From: Priapulus caudatus | Taxonomy: Eukaryota > Priapulida > Priapulimorpha > Priapulimorphida > Priapulidae | Direction of reading: 5' to 3' | NCBI RefSeq assembly: GCF_000485595.1 | Contig: NW_014577561.1 | Span: 93,227 to 157,226 of the forward strand | Length of the DNA stretch: 64,000 bases | Shown here: in pieces, positions 9,625-20,002 of the stretch | Layout: each line of letters opens with the position of its first letter | How positions within the stretch are numbered: the stretch's first letter is position 1 | Program-made: the position numbers and the translations under genes | The notes under the pieces: generated by a model | Databases searched by the model: none | Told to the model about the DNA's origin: nothing | Seen by the model: the letters and a program-made list of their open reading frames with translations, nothing else

Positions 9625-11673
9625 ATGGGGAAGAAAAAAAGAAGTGCTCCTCCTCCGGCAAAACCTGGAGTAACTCGTCAACACCTTACTGATGAATATA
9701 GTACTATTCCAAATGATGGAAACTTGAAAAATGGACATGTTCTGCATATCTACTGTGAAAATGGAAAGTCAGTTGCAAAGACAGTTCATGCCATTTCCTC
9801 TCTTCTAACAGCTACTTGCACCACCAATGCAAATCATGTGAGAACAATTGGCAAAACCTTTGAATTCTTCAAAAAGCCAGCACGTGAGAGTGAATGGAAT
9901 AAATTTGTAAACTTTTGTAATAGCAAATTTAAAACAGTGTCTGTAGCTTCTTGTGAACAAGAAATAGATACTTCAGATCAAGTATCTGAGAACCCATGTT
10001 CTCCTTCATCGGGACTGGTCGATCCTACACAATGTGAAACACCAGGACCTTCATGTTCTGTCACTGCTGTAACACCGTCACCATCATGGGGACTGTCTAC
10101 AGAGTCTCGAGTAACTCCGGCTTCAGGTCACAGTCTTCGTGAAAGAGACATCACTCCCAGGAAACGAAAGTTAAAACAAAGACTTGAATTTGTTTCCAGT
10201 CAGCAAAGAATTCACATGGATGTGTACATAGGTAAAGTGAAGCAGCTGAAAACTCAACTCAGTGAGCAGAAGTGTACTGAAATAAAATATCTAAAGCAAG
10301 ACATTAAACGGAAAAAAATAGTCATGAAGGTTAAAGACGCCACTATCGCACATCTAAAAAAACAATTAAAAGAAAGTGCTGCTGGTGTTGTTAAAGAAGA
10401 TTTGAAGAAGGAACAGTGCAAGCATAGACGTTTGAAAGCATTGCACAAAGCAAATCGAAAGGCAAAGAAGGCTGCTTCAAGCGTATCACAACAGTTTAAT
10501 CAGCTGAAAAATAAAATGAAGGGAAAAGATGATTTAATCCTTGTTTTGCAAAATGAAAAACTAGAGCTAGAGGAAAGCTTAGAAGAATGCCGTAGCCAAT
10601 CTAAAGAGCACAGCAATAGCACAATGAAAGATGGCAAGACTTATGGTGTTCCAATCAGAATGGTTGTGTATGATTCTGTGGTTAATCAGGTCCCCACAGA
10701 AAATATTCCATCCTTAATTGAAAGCAGTGCCAGAAGAAGGGGTGAGGTGTTGAGCGCAGTTCCTCACAGGACCACTGTGGAACAAATGACTCGCGAGATG
10801 GACTCCATTGCAGATCTAAAGAGTGCTGAGCTGGCAATGAAGACAAAGAACCTTACCTTGGGGTTTGATTCTACAACACAGGAAGGGGCACACATAAATA
10901 GCCTACACCTGACAACAGAGACAGAATGTGAAGTAATAGCCATCGATGAACTACCTGGTGGTACTGCAGATGACTACCATGGACACATTACATCATCCAT
11001 AGACCACATGGCTAATGTATATGCAGATTTCCATCATGAGGAATATCAATTTTGCCGCTCTACAATAATCGAGAATATTGCCAACACAATGACTGATCGT
11101 GCTACTGTCAATCAAGCTACAATTAGAAAGGTGAATGAAACCTGGAATAAGTCATTAAACCAGTTGAACTGTCATTTACATCCTTTGGATACTATTGCAA
11201 GTACATGCAGAAGCACTTTAAAATCCTTAGAGACATCAAGGGGTGAGGTGTATGGGAATGACTGTATGATTGGAAATATTGTATTGCAAGTCAATAAACT
11301 ACGCTATAAAGATGGCAAAGGCGATCCGAAGGGGTTCAAAACTTTCCTTCAAGACAACAATCTTCCAAAAGGACTGATCCCAAGATACAGAGGGAATCGT
11401 TTACACATTCTTTTCTATATCTGTGGAAAATTGTTCCATCACTATCAACTTTCCTTGGACTTCTTTACAACAGGGTCTGTTACATGTGGTGGCCTGGTAC
11501 CCAGCTTCAAAAAGGACTTCAGTAGTAAGACTGCAGTCATTGAAATGCAGGTTTTAGGCCTCCTCGGTAAAGTGCTCACTGGCCCATGGATGCAGATATT
11601 TTATACTGCAGCCGAGAGTAACCTCACCCACATTGATGGCATCCATGTGGTGAAGGACATCATTGCCGTCTGA
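9625..11673 (+). CDS. Putative transposase of an uncharacterised family, main part
   Basis: The start is placed at the ATG at 9625 (MGKKKRSAPPP) because a pyrimidine-rich tract and CTCCAG|TAG just before look like a splice acceptor; an in-frame ATG at 9577 would lie in the intron. Residues about 1-110 form a basic N-terminal domain, then a Ser/Pro/Thr-rich linker. Residues about 190-340 are Lys/Glu-rich and predicted coiled coil. The C-terminal part has LTLGFDSTTQEGAHINSLHL, an IDELPGG loop, TDRATVNQATIRKVNETWNK, NCHLHPLDTIASTCRS and GNRLHILFYICGK. The conserved Asp residues in the first two blocks are candidates for a DDE-type metal site. Similar proteins exist as 'uncharacterized' entries in many marine invertebrates, from memory. 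The frame ends in a TGA at 11671 and resumes shifted by one base. Confidence 0.75.
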   Translation: MGKKKRSAPPPAKPGVTRQHLTDEYSTIPNDGNLKNGHVLHIYCENGKSVAKTVHAISSLLTATCTTNANHVRTIGKTFEFFKKPARESEWNKFVNFCNSKFKTVSVASCEQEIDTSDQVSENPCSPSSGLVDPTQCETPGPSCSVTAVTPSPSWGLSTESRVTPASGHSLRERDITPRKRKLKQRLEFVSSQQRIHMDVYIGKVKQLKTQLSEQKCTEIKYLKQDIKRKKIVMKVKDATIAHLKKQLKESAAGVVKEDLKKEQCKHRRLKALHKANRKAKKAASSVSQQFNQLKNKMKGKDDLILVLQNEKLELEESLEECRSQSKEHSNSTMKDGKTYGVPIRMVVYDSVVNQVPTENIPSLIESSARRRGEVLSAVPHRTTVEQMTREMDSIADLKSAELAMKTKNLTLGFDSTTQEGAHINSLHLTTETECEVIAIDELPGGTADDYHGHITSSIDHMANVYADFHHEEYQFCRSTIIENIANTMTDRATVNQATIRKVNETWNKSLNQLNCHLHPLDTIASTCRSTLKSLETSRGEVYGNDCMIGNIVLQVNKLRYKDGKGDPKGFKTFLQDNNLPKGLIPRYRGNRLHILFYICGKLFHHYQLSLDFFTTGSVTCGGLVPSFKKDFSSKTAVIEMQVLGLLGKVLTGPWMQIFYTAAESNLTHIDGIHVVKDIIAV

Positions 11674-12536
11674 AGGAGGCAGCCGCCAACCCATTGACCA
11701 TTCTTGAGCAAACCAACGACTTTTTTGAGAGGGATCTTGGTGGTGATGATGACACTTTGAAGAAGCTGAGAAAGCAACCTGTGGATCAGGAGTTGTTCAG
11801 TGGAATGATGTCATCTTGTTTACGTGCGATAGTGGGAGTGTTGGAACGTCAGTACAAACGCTATTTTGAGATGTCTGTCTCAGATGAGTTGCGAAAGACA
11901 ACGCTTTCAGCAAGACTGCACAACATTGATGCAGAAGAACTCATGGGCATGTATAGTGCAGGGAGAGATCGAGCTAAACATGCAAATGTTGACTTCCTTG
12001 TTGCTAGAATGCGTGCAAAGAAAAACAAAGTTGTACAATGGCTGGACGATATGTATCAAGAGAAACGAGAACAAATTGTAATGTGGTCAATAGGGAAAGC
12101 AAGGAGAAAAAGAAAAGCAAATAGGATGAAAGACAGTGAGATGAGAAAAGAAATGTCAATAAGGCTGGCAAATAAGCGACAAAGGAGAAGTGAAAAGGAA
12201 AGAAAGGATGTGGAAAAGAAGTTTAAAGACATTGACATTAATGACATTCAAACAGCGTTCCCAGATCTTCCACATGATGTCTACACAGGGCTTGCTGACA
12301 TTCTCACTGGGACTGTTGTTGGTCGCACAATATGCCATACTTGGTATGATGAGGACACCAGTCAGAAGACCGTCTGGTCTGGAAAGATTGAAAAACTGAA
12401 AAGGAAGAAGGGAGGCAGTCATTATAATATTGCATATTGGTCAGAGGAGGAGTGCTATGAAGACAGTACTGACTATGACATTTCAAAGCAGGCACTAGCA
12501 GCTGATCTTCTGTATGGAGACTTGATTTTGTGTTAA
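11674..12536 (+). CDS. Putative transposase, C-terminal part after a one-base frameshift
   Basis: This continues the same protein in another frame; the switch lies between about 11660 and 11694. It opens with an acidic segment (NDFFERDLGGDDDTLKKL), then a helical region (RYFEMSVSDELRKTTLSARLHN), a strongly basic Lys/Arg-rich stretch (about residues 115-180 of this part) and a C-terminal end with HTWYDEDTSQKTVWSGKI and an AYWSEEE segment. The last part resembles a small DNA- or chromatin-binding tail but I do not recognise it. The break may be a sequencing indel rather than a true mutation, as other frames in the window break at single bases. Confidence 0.7.
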
Positions 12537-12547
12537 AGGTAAATGGC

Positions 12548-12733
12548 CAGGCCCGTAGCCAGCTTTATATTGGGGGGGGGGTTCGTTTTTCAATGTTGGC
12601 AATTTGCTCGGCAGGGGCGTGTACAGGATTTGTACCAGGGGGGTCTAACCGTAACCCAAAGTTGCAAGTACGCGAAGGGGGGGGGTTTCTGCGCGAGCAA
12701 GGGGGGGTCCGTCCCCCCCTGGCTACGGGCCTG
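12548..12733. mobile_element. MITE, 186 bp, TIR CAGGCCCGTAGCCAG, TSD AATGGC
   Basis: It starts CAGGCCCGTAGCCAG and ends CTGGCTACGGGCCTG, flanked by AATGGC on both sides. The interior has G and C homopolymers. It inserted 11 bp after the stop codon of the transposase. Relatives with TIR CAGGGnCGTAGCC lie at 36437-36639 and 40700-41216. Confidence 0.88.
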
Positions 12734-13205
12734 AATGGCAATAGTGGAATACCTCTCCTCAGGGTCATTGCAATGTTGTGACCGAGTTTGAAAATAAAAA
12801 TTTTTATTTTATCTTTTATGGTCAAAATTCAAATCTTCACCATGTTCTTGAATTGTTAATCTTATCATTCTTATTGTTACAGTCTTACTGAGCATTTTCT
12901 AAGCTTTCCAATGATACCTGATTCATAAAAATTGATCAATAAATCAGAAAACTACAACACTTTTGGCGTTCCCCATTATTAGGTAGTTTCGGTCACAAAG
13001 CTGGATCCATAAATGCATTGTTTTAATGCTATCTCAGGTAGACGGAAATTATGCTAATTTAATGTCACAAAAACTACCATAACTTTCTTGTTTTTGGCCC
13101 TATGGAGATGATCTTGGTATCATTGGAAAGAACTTTTCAAGAGCTTTTCAGCAAGATCAGTTTCATTGTTATCCAATAATTTTGAATTTTTTTGCCACAT
13201 ACCTA
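12734..13205. other. Right subterminal region of the 4.9-kb transposon
   Basis: AT-rich noncoding DNA ending in the right TIR. No exon seen. The first 14 residues of the open frame that runs into env from 13166 come from this TIR and are not envelope sequence. Confidence 0.6.
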
Positions 13206-14167
13206 CATGGTCTACCACAACGATGCAAGATAACAAGGACGAACAACTAAATAATGAACAATTTCATGACATTATAGCTTTCATTACAAAGCATGCCCTT
13301 GACTTTAAAAAACGATATCAGCAACTAACAGAACGCATTAATGGATTGACATCAATGTTCAATAAACATCGCAGTAAGCGCTCACTACTCCCGTTTTGGG
13401 GAAAATTCCAGAAAGTATTATATGGAGTTGCAGCAGAAGATGATATTAATGAATTACAGGATAAACTAACACGCTTTGAACTAACCCAAGAATCCTTCCA
13501 GCATGCCATGGAAGACTCCTTAACAGTGTTTAATCTAACGAAGGCTCAGGTCCAGTTGAACCATGGCGCTTTAAATGAATTAATAGATAGAGTCGAAATT
13601 ATGCGGAAATTTATCAATCGCATTAATAGTCGTGTCCTACTACTTACAGATACACTAAATGATAGGATTGCTGCCCTAACACATGTGCAAACAACTATAG
13701 ACATGATGATGTTAACATTGCAGGATATTACGGGTATAGTAGCTGGACTTGATCATTCACTTAGTAGCTGTCTCATGGGAAAATTACCCATGTCCCTAGT
13801 ATCACCAACCCAGTTACAAGAAGTATTACAGGGTATCAAACAAGTCATCCCTAATTACCTCGCCTTACCTAAGGGGATACATAACACCAGTTTATACTAT
13901 TACAGTCTCCTACAAACAGTTGTAGTACCGGTTCGCACGTCTTTCCATATTATCACATTTCTCCCTCTAAAAGATGTCGGAAATATTTTTAATAGCTTCC
14001 AAATTCTACCCGCACCCGTTTACATTAACGGCACAACATCATCCGTATACTATGCCCTCGATAACAAATATATAGCATTTGCCCAGGACAAGACACGCTA
14101 TTTTTTACCCTTAATCAGCACTTGTTCGCAAATGTCTGGATGCCACGAGTGGAATCTGCCAAGCTGA
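13206..14167 (+). pseudogene. F-type envelope gene, cleavage site and fusion subunit (env part 2)
   Basis: About 45 residues in, a furin-like RSKR precedes SLLPFWGKFQKVLYGVAAED, a hydrophobic, Gly-containing segment like the fusion peptide of baculovirus F and errantivirus Env proteins (class I-like). A long heptad-rich helical region follows (about residues 75-190), then a domain with Cys residues and N-glycosylation sequons (INGT, HNTS). The known role of such proteins is membrane fusion for cell entry, in an enveloped particle or between cells. The frame closes at 14165 and related sequence continues in another frame. Upstream it is joined, through the duplicated target site, to the N-terminal fragment at 8099-8268. 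Confidence 0.8.
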
Positions 14168-14786
14168 GTCTAAAATCTACTACGTATCAGGATCCACTGA
14201 CTGTTTAGTAGCACTATTTCTGAGGCACAGTACTGAGATATCAACATACTGTCAGCGCAGAGTAATGATGAAATCAAACCCCAGACATTTAGTCCAATAT
14301 ATCAGTAATGGTCATTGGCTTATCTCACCAATCAAACCATTCCGCCTGACAATTTCTTGTCAGCCCACTAACAACCAGGCACCTACGGTTACTGATTTAC
14401 AAATAATTACTCACCAAATTATCTCCTTGCAGTCAGGCTGTTCTGAACATTCTACGGATTTAACCTTACCCACCTTCTATTACCACGATTCGACGGTAAA
14501 CTTAACTACCACTCTTACTAAGATTTTACCTCCCACACTAGCAACACCCACAATTTGGGCAGATTTAGCGGAACTAGCTGTTAAGCGCGGCAACGCAACC
14601 AATTTGATCCCCACCTCAGTCCTTCTCCATAAACTTTATAAGATGCATGACCTAGACCTGGCGTATGATCATTTAAAGGACGCTATCGTAAACAGCAGAA
14701 AGATTCTTGATGAGAACGAAGTTGCTCAGGCAGCATATAAACGTCCAACTATACAGTGGGACCAAATTCTCATATATATTGTAACT
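14168..14786 (+). pseudogene. F-type envelope gene, membrane-proximal part (env part 3)
   Basis: After the frame break the ectodomain continues: a Cys-containing region (TISCQPTN), a Thr/Leu-rich linker, then a helical segment with HKLYKMHDLDLAYDHLKDA and an ILIYIV that looks like the first residues of the membrane anchor. There the sequence passes into a repeat starting CTAGCTGGGCTACCCGG. The frame remains open into the repeat by chance, up to about 14999; those residues are not envelope. Confidence 0.7.
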
Positions 14787-16325
14787 AGCTGGGCTACCCG
14801 GCGATGCCCGGGATTTTTTGGGGGTTACTGCTTTTCTGCTATTTCATGCGTTTTCTGCTATTTCTTGCGTTTCGGCATTTCATGTGATTGCCTGATTTTG
14901 AGCCTGACTACAGTTGAGCGCTATAGGATTGCTGTTTACTTTTTTGCTGCGCTAGGATTCGTCTTGACCTTTCTGCTGCAGTGTATAGTGGAGCGCTAGG
15001 ATTGCTGTGATTGTTATCTTTTCTGCTGCGCTAGTATTTTTTGGGGGGAAATCTGTTGTTTCTTTTTTTGCCCTTATTTTGGCCTTTTTGTGCAAATTGT
15101 TTTTGGCCTAAAATGGTCGTCGTGTCATGCTGATTGAGAATATACCTCACAGGTCACCTCTTACTGGTCTTGAGAAGACAGACAGACAGATAGATCCGGC
15201 GATTTATTGTAGGAGATGAATACGAAACGCTTTCCAGCGGCCCTAAAATTCCTAAAAATTCCTAAAATTTTGAGCTCGCACTAAAATTCCTAAAAAAACT
15301 TTTAAAATGTATGCAATTCCTAAAAAATGGCTAAAATTTTATTCAAATTCCTAAAAAAAAAATTCACAGTTATGTTTGGAGTTTTTGGTGATGAGATGAT
15401 GAACTTTTGGTTTGTAATTATGTCTAGTAATGGATGTTTTCTAGTTATCTTTATACTGAGTAAGTATTGTCACTCTCAGTCTACCAGTGATTCCTAAGCT
15501 TCAGTGTCTGATTATACGACCCTGTTCCTGGCTGGATGTACAAGAAATGCCTAATTTGCATGAATCTTGATGATGTACAGTCGTATCGAGGACTTGGAGG
15601 ATAGGAATAGCTGGTAGACTGGACACATACCACATAGAACTATATCTGTAAGTTAACACGTTGATGTTTATGAAAGGTAAGTGACTTATTTTATCCCTAA
15701 AATGTTTCGATTCATCCCTAAAAATTCCTAAAATAGCCCTAAAAAAAGCCCTAAAACAGCCCTAAAAAAACCTTAATTTCTCCCTAAAATTAGCCCTAAA
15801 ATGTTGTCAAGGACTGCTGGAAAGCCTGTAAAAATGCCTAAATGGAATGCCTGTTTTTGGCCTAAATTGGTCGTGGCGTCGACAAACACTGAGTGCATGC
15901 GGGAAAAATAAGCAGCTAAGATTGCTGTTAACTTTATGTTTTTTGTTATACCTATAATATGGTAGTGGTCTACGACGCTTTCGTGTCTCCTTCGAAGCTA
16001 ATAATTCGTTTATTGTTGCTGTAATTGGACAACACAGCTACAAAAATACTGGTAAAAATGCTAAACAAACCCGCGAAAATTCGCGAATGCAGTATGAGTG
16101 TATAAAGCGCCACCGCGCGGACATTTATTAAAATAATAAATAATTTGTATTTTTTATATGGTTTTGATTTGTTTTGGGTCTAAAATGGTCCATACCATCT
16201 TTCCTGTTTAGACGCATGTATGCTGATTGAGAGTATATATGGTGTTGGGGGTGACCTCTTACGAGGGGGGAGAAGATAGACAGACAGACAGACACAAAAA
16301 CAGGCTCGCCCTTTATGTAAGAGAT
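14787..16325. mobile_element. Composite repeat inserted in the env membrane anchor
   Basis: The left end has CTAGCTGGGCTACCCGGCGA, a motif I know as a common start of dispersed repeats in invertebrates. Similar ends (TGCTGATTGAGA... followed by CAGACAGACAGA) occur at 15128-15215 and 16210-16325, so two related copies or a nested copy are present. The right border, GTAAGAGATA, is next to resumed envelope sequence. A short TGTA may be the target duplication, but this is not certain. No coding capacity was seen. Confidence 0.6.
15228..15830. repeat. Nested element rich in CCTAAAA units, short TIR GCTTTCCAGC
   Basis: The left boundary GCTTTCCAGCGG and the right boundary CTGCTGGAAAGC are inverse complements. 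The interior repeats CCTAAAA(TT) many times in both the first and last thirds, in a cluster with no reading frame. It lies inside the composite repeat, giving a third nesting level in the retroelement. Confidence 0.55.
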
Positions 16326-16647
16326 AGGTGTAGTTATTATCGCAGTCTTATACTACTGCTGTGCTCCCCAACATTTGCTACCGAACCTCTGTGTTATGCG
16401 CACATCCCATATACCTATCACTCCCATTGTTCAACCCATCCAAGCCGCAGCTGAACCCGTATGCCAGGCTGTTACAGCCACAATCCCATTTATAACGCGG
16501 CGTCTATCTCCTGCATTCCACCAAGAGTCCCTACCACAAGACATCCCAGTACCTCGCACTCACTCACACCCTTTAGAGCGTGATGAAGATGGAGATGCAA
16601 GAGTTGAAACCACTGCGGTACGTGAAGTAGTGTGCATACACAAGTGA
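16326..16647 (+). pseudogene. F-type envelope gene, membrane anchor end and cytoplasmic tail (env part 4)
   Basis: The frame VVIIAVLYYCCAP completes a hydrophobic membrane anchor begun before the repeat. A Pro/Thr/Gln-rich tail of about 85 residues follows, ending at TGA. The match in position and character to errantivirus Env tails is inferred. Confidence 0.6.
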
Positions 16648-18045
16648 GGTGGATGATCACTCACATACGTAGGAGCCTTCCATAACCTACTAAATTACGT
16701 TGCCATGTATATTAACAATAGCAATATGTAACTGTAGAGATAGACTAACAATGTCAAGCTATGAATATATAAAAACTCAGCTACTTGACTCATGATATTG
16801 GTTAAACTGTATGGCATGTCATCTAACTGTACCCTCTTGAGCATCAGCAACGACAATATGAGACCAGTCAGCGGCAACGAAGAGACTCATGCAGCCCTCG
16901 CAACACCAGCGGCTGCTTGCATACATGTCGAATGGCCGCACGGACCACAACTACCTGGCCAGGCCACCGACCACCTGTCGGCCACCACATCTGTGGGCGA
17001 TTCAAAGGCTACCAGGCACCTCGGTCACTGACCATATGGCTTCCTGCCACGAGGCTTCACCAGCGGGTGCCATTGATTGCACCAACCATAAGCGGGACAT
17101 GAGGAACGCCCAGCCATGCCCAACGTCATCTGGGGCTGGCCAGTACAACCCCATCCCCACTCCATGGAGCCTCTGCAACGACATGCATTTATCACAACGG
17201 AAGAACGCACAACGGACAACGGACAACGGAAGGACGACGGACTCAATGACTCAGGACCAAGGACCAAGGCTGCGCGACTAACCCTCGTCATTGTACACGA
17301 ATATAGGCATGTTACACGACTAATCACATAACTTTAGCGCGAGTAATTATAATAAGTTTTTACATAATATTTGTGAATGGTTAAAATTATTTTCGCAAGG
17401 TAATGGTAATAGACCTGCTATACAATGACGATCAGGACATCATATATCAGTATCACCAGTATCAAGTTTAACGACAGTTCAACAGCCTAGATAGAACGTA
17501 GGCCTTCTGTGAATCTATGCAATCTGCGGTAAGAATGTAGGCAAGGGATATAAAAAAAGCATCAAATCACAGGTATCACCCTCTTGTCCGCTCACCTTTC
17601 CGTCATAGTACCATCTAGTCCAAAAAAGGCGCGACCTAACGAATGACGCAAGATAAGTCGCGACCCACACATTTTGTATAGATATAGCAGTATTTTTGAG
17701 TAAGAGGCAGAGTCAACTCAGTTGCGTGGACCACACGCACCTACCGAGCAGGCACCGCTACATACGTAAGCAAACCTTGGTTTGACATTGCTTGACATTG
17801 TTTGATCGTCATTTGTATAGCTAGTATTGTGCTTGTTGTTGACTGGATAATCTATTAATTGATAAAGTAAACGTTCCATTCGATATTCTCATGTCTCTGT
17901 TTATTGTCATATATGTGGTATTTAGCGTAGCACATTAAGTGAGAGTTTACAACTCATACGCCATAGTGATTACCTACAGCAAGCCTCAGGGCTTAGTTAT
18001 AAATTTCAACATACCCAAATGTTGTAATAGACAAAAATAAACTAA
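16648..18045. other. Downstream of env; possible 3' LTR remains, no gene supported
   Basis: The 17.33-17.95 kb part is AT-rich with a TATA-like patch (GTATAGATATAG near 17680) followed by CTCAGTTGCG and AATAAA-like signals; this could be an LTR of the envelope-carrying element. No second LTR copy was found to confirm it. Overlapping short frames at 16.9-17.3 kb are not convincing genes. Confidence 0.3.
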
Positions 18046-18051
18046 GCTCAG

Positions 18052-18225
18052 CCGTGCTCAAGGCAGACGGCAAACCTAAATTCCTGACAAGGTTGCTATT
18101 GAAGTCCTTTTACAGTGATGATGAATTGGCTGTGAGCAGTGCCCTTGGTGTGCGCAAGGCACACAACAACAAAGGGGAGCACACACAAGCACAGCTCAAC
18201 CGGCGGGTGCTTGCAGCCATTAAAG
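18052..18225 (+). CDS. BEN-domain-like fragment, exon 1 of 2
   Basis: Preceded by an acceptor (AGCTCAG) and closed by a donor (AAAG|GTATGA). It reads KPKFLTRLLLKSFYSDDELA, then SSALGVRKAH and LNRRVLAAIKG. The pattern 'LLxxxFsxeeLaxSsxxG...' followed by a charged linker and an AI helix resembles BEN domains, which bind DNA or mediate protein contacts in chromatin and transposon proteins. The phase (one base carried over) matches the next exon. No upstream exon was recognised; a transposon-derived origin is possible. Confidence 0.45.
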
Positions 18226-18562
18226 GTATGATAATGACTTGCTTTGTGGTCCGTGAACTTTATAGTACGTACTGCTTATCTTCATACGGTTTTAATTGGA
18301 TCTTGATGAAACTTGGTACAGATGATCTTTGAGTAAGATCTGATATTTGAGCTTCTGCATAAATTATGCTTATTTGGGTCTATTTTTAGAAATATCTTAA
18401 AATCACCACTCCTACGAAACTGATAATATAACCACGGCGCCATTCAAGCCACCACGTTGAAATTTGGGAATAACGTGTGGTGGACAACTGAGTATGCAGA
18501 TAATCAAGAGTTACCAGTAGTAATAAAATTGTAATTAACTGCCTTGTCTCTTCTCTTTTCAG

Positions 18563-18690
18563 CATTCGTTCTTCAAAGGTTTAAGTCTGATGATGGCACT
18601 CCTCGGATTAAGGACAAGAAATTTCATGCAATCTTTAACAGTGTTTGTAGCAACTGTAGAAGAGACATGAAGAAAAACTTAAAAATATAA
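18563..18690 (+). CDS. BEN-domain-like fragment, exon 2 of 2 (terminal)
   Basis: Acceptor TCTTTTCAG; reading continues in phase as FVLQRFKSDDGTPRIKDKKF, then AIFNSVCSNCRRDMKKNLKI and TAA. The Asn-x-x-Cys...CRR ending is like the last helix of a BEN domain. The stop lies just before a dispersed repeat. Confidence 0.45.
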
Positions 18691-19043
18691 TTCTATAGCT
18701 TGTAGAATCGCATGACCGTGCGTGCGTCCGTCCGTCAAACAATGGGCACAATCTTAACCGCTCGACGTACGCTCTTGATATTCGTGACGTCGGAGGATGT
18801 CAAATTTGTGGGTCAAGGGTCAAAGATCAAGGTGTGTCAATGGAGGGGGAATAGTTCTCCTTTAACTTAAGGTATAGGAGGAAATACGGAATTGCGGCAC
18901 AAATTTCAACGGCTTGACCTACGCTCTTAATATTCGACGTATAGTGTGATGGGGAGGAAACCCATCACCAGCGCGAAATTGGATGTCACAGGTCAAAGGG
19001 CAGTGGGGGAAAGGTCAGATATCAGACATTTTCTGAGGACATG

Positions 19044-19351
19044 AGCCTCGTCTACACGACGACTCTTAACTCGAGTTAAGCGTCTATACAGGGTCTTAAC
19101 TCGAGTTAGCTTAACCTCGCCAGTCCACCGAGGTTAAGCTAACTCTAGTTATCGTCATGTAGACGCTTAACTCGAGTTAGCGAATAGTACATAACTCCAT
19201 GATAGGCGGCAACACTTGTACTTAGTGTTGACATCCGGGTATTCGAGAGTCCGCCTGCCATCGCTATCGAGTGTTGTCGTGTAGACGCTACATAATCGCT
19301 AACTCGAGTTAACGCTTAACTCGAGTTAAATTTCGTCGTGTAGACGAGACT
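19044..19351. mobile_element. MITE, 308 bp, TIR AG[C/T]CTCGTCTACACGACG, 3-bp TSD ATG
   Basis: The ends are AGCCTCGTCTACACGACG and CGTCGTGTAGACGAGACT, flanked by ATG. The empty site GGACATG|GTCTGA is at 62572-62581. The interior has at least five AACTCGAGTT-type palindromes, so short hairpins can form along its length. The 3-bp duplication fits a CACTA- or Harbinger-like origin, but the sequence does not settle it. Confidence 0.85.
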
Positions 19352-19521
19352 ATGGTCTGACGGACCGTGTGCAAAACTTTTGTTTCAGTGCTGACTTAGC
19401 ATTTTTATCTCTTTATCAAAAGGACCATGAAATGTGCTTTCCGCTGACGTGCGAAGAGTAAGTGTCTGATAACCGTTTGACCCTCAAGAGGAAGGGTAAA
19501 CACGGATTTGTTGACTGTTAA

Positions 19522-20002
19522 AGCCGCACTATGCGCATCTACACGCTAATTTCTCCAGTACTAGACTGGCAAATACTTTGTGCCATGCATAATCATACTA
19601 CCTTATGGCAAAATAAACTCTAGTTCCTCCCATTTCACTGCGCGTTGTCTTATAAAGGGCATTTGAAAATACATCTAATGTTGTTCAAATTCTCCGATGT
19701 TGTTGACACTTTGCCAAGCAACCGTGCAACGGTGCTGCAGTACAGCGGTATGGGTGTAGCAAAGATAAAAACATGTGACGTCACCTAACCGATTCGGGGC
19801 GAAATTGTTTGGCAAACAATTCAGCGTTGGTGCCAGATTACCAGATTTCGCACCTCTATCTTGTAGGTTTTAAGCAAACGCGCAGTGAAATTGGAGGAAC
19901 TAGAGTTTATTTTGTCATAAGGTAGTGTGATTATGCATGACACGAAGTATTTGCTAGTCTAGTACTGGCGAAATAAGCGTGTAGATGCGCATAGTGCGCT
20001 TT
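19522..20002. mobile_element. piggyBac-like MITE, about 481 bp, TTAA target duplication, about 135-bp TIRs
   Basis: TTAA flanks both ends (19518-19521 and 20003-20006). The TIR starts as A(A)GC[C/G]GCACTATGCGCATC and continues through a long arm with ACTCTAGTTCCTCC and CACTGCGCGTT. The empty site GACTGTTAACAAAGG is intact at 62739-62753. TTAA duplication is the hallmark of piggyBac-type insertion. No transposase inside. Confidence 0.85.

Larger units (their letters stand above)
8269..13205. mobile_element. 4.94-kb DNA transposon inserted in env; TIR TAGGTATGTGGCAA, 7-bp TSD CATGGTC
   Basis: The element begins TAGGTATGTGGCAA and ends TTGCCACATACCTA, a perfect 14-bp inverted pair. CATGGTC lies on both sides (8262-8268, 13206-13212). 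It has one transposase gene on + (frame-shifted once), a tandem repeat upstream of it and a small MITE inserted just after it. The insertion splits an envelope gene whose frame matches on the two sides. Both ends and the gene are present, so it may have been autonomous recently. I cannot assign a superfamily. Confidence 0.88.

Noticed and set aside
13166..13205. ATG start of an envelope protein at 13166
   Set aside because: The first 14 residues are encoded by the transposon's right TIR; the envelope sequence begins at the target duplication.
14787..14999. Hydrophobic Phe/Leu-rich extension of the envelope frame
   Set aside because: It is read-through into the inserted repeat; the real anchor resumes at 16326.
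16889..17331. Overlapping frames on both strands at 16.9-17.3 kb
   Set aside because: Several frames are open at once in a moderately GC-rich patch; none has a recognised domain.
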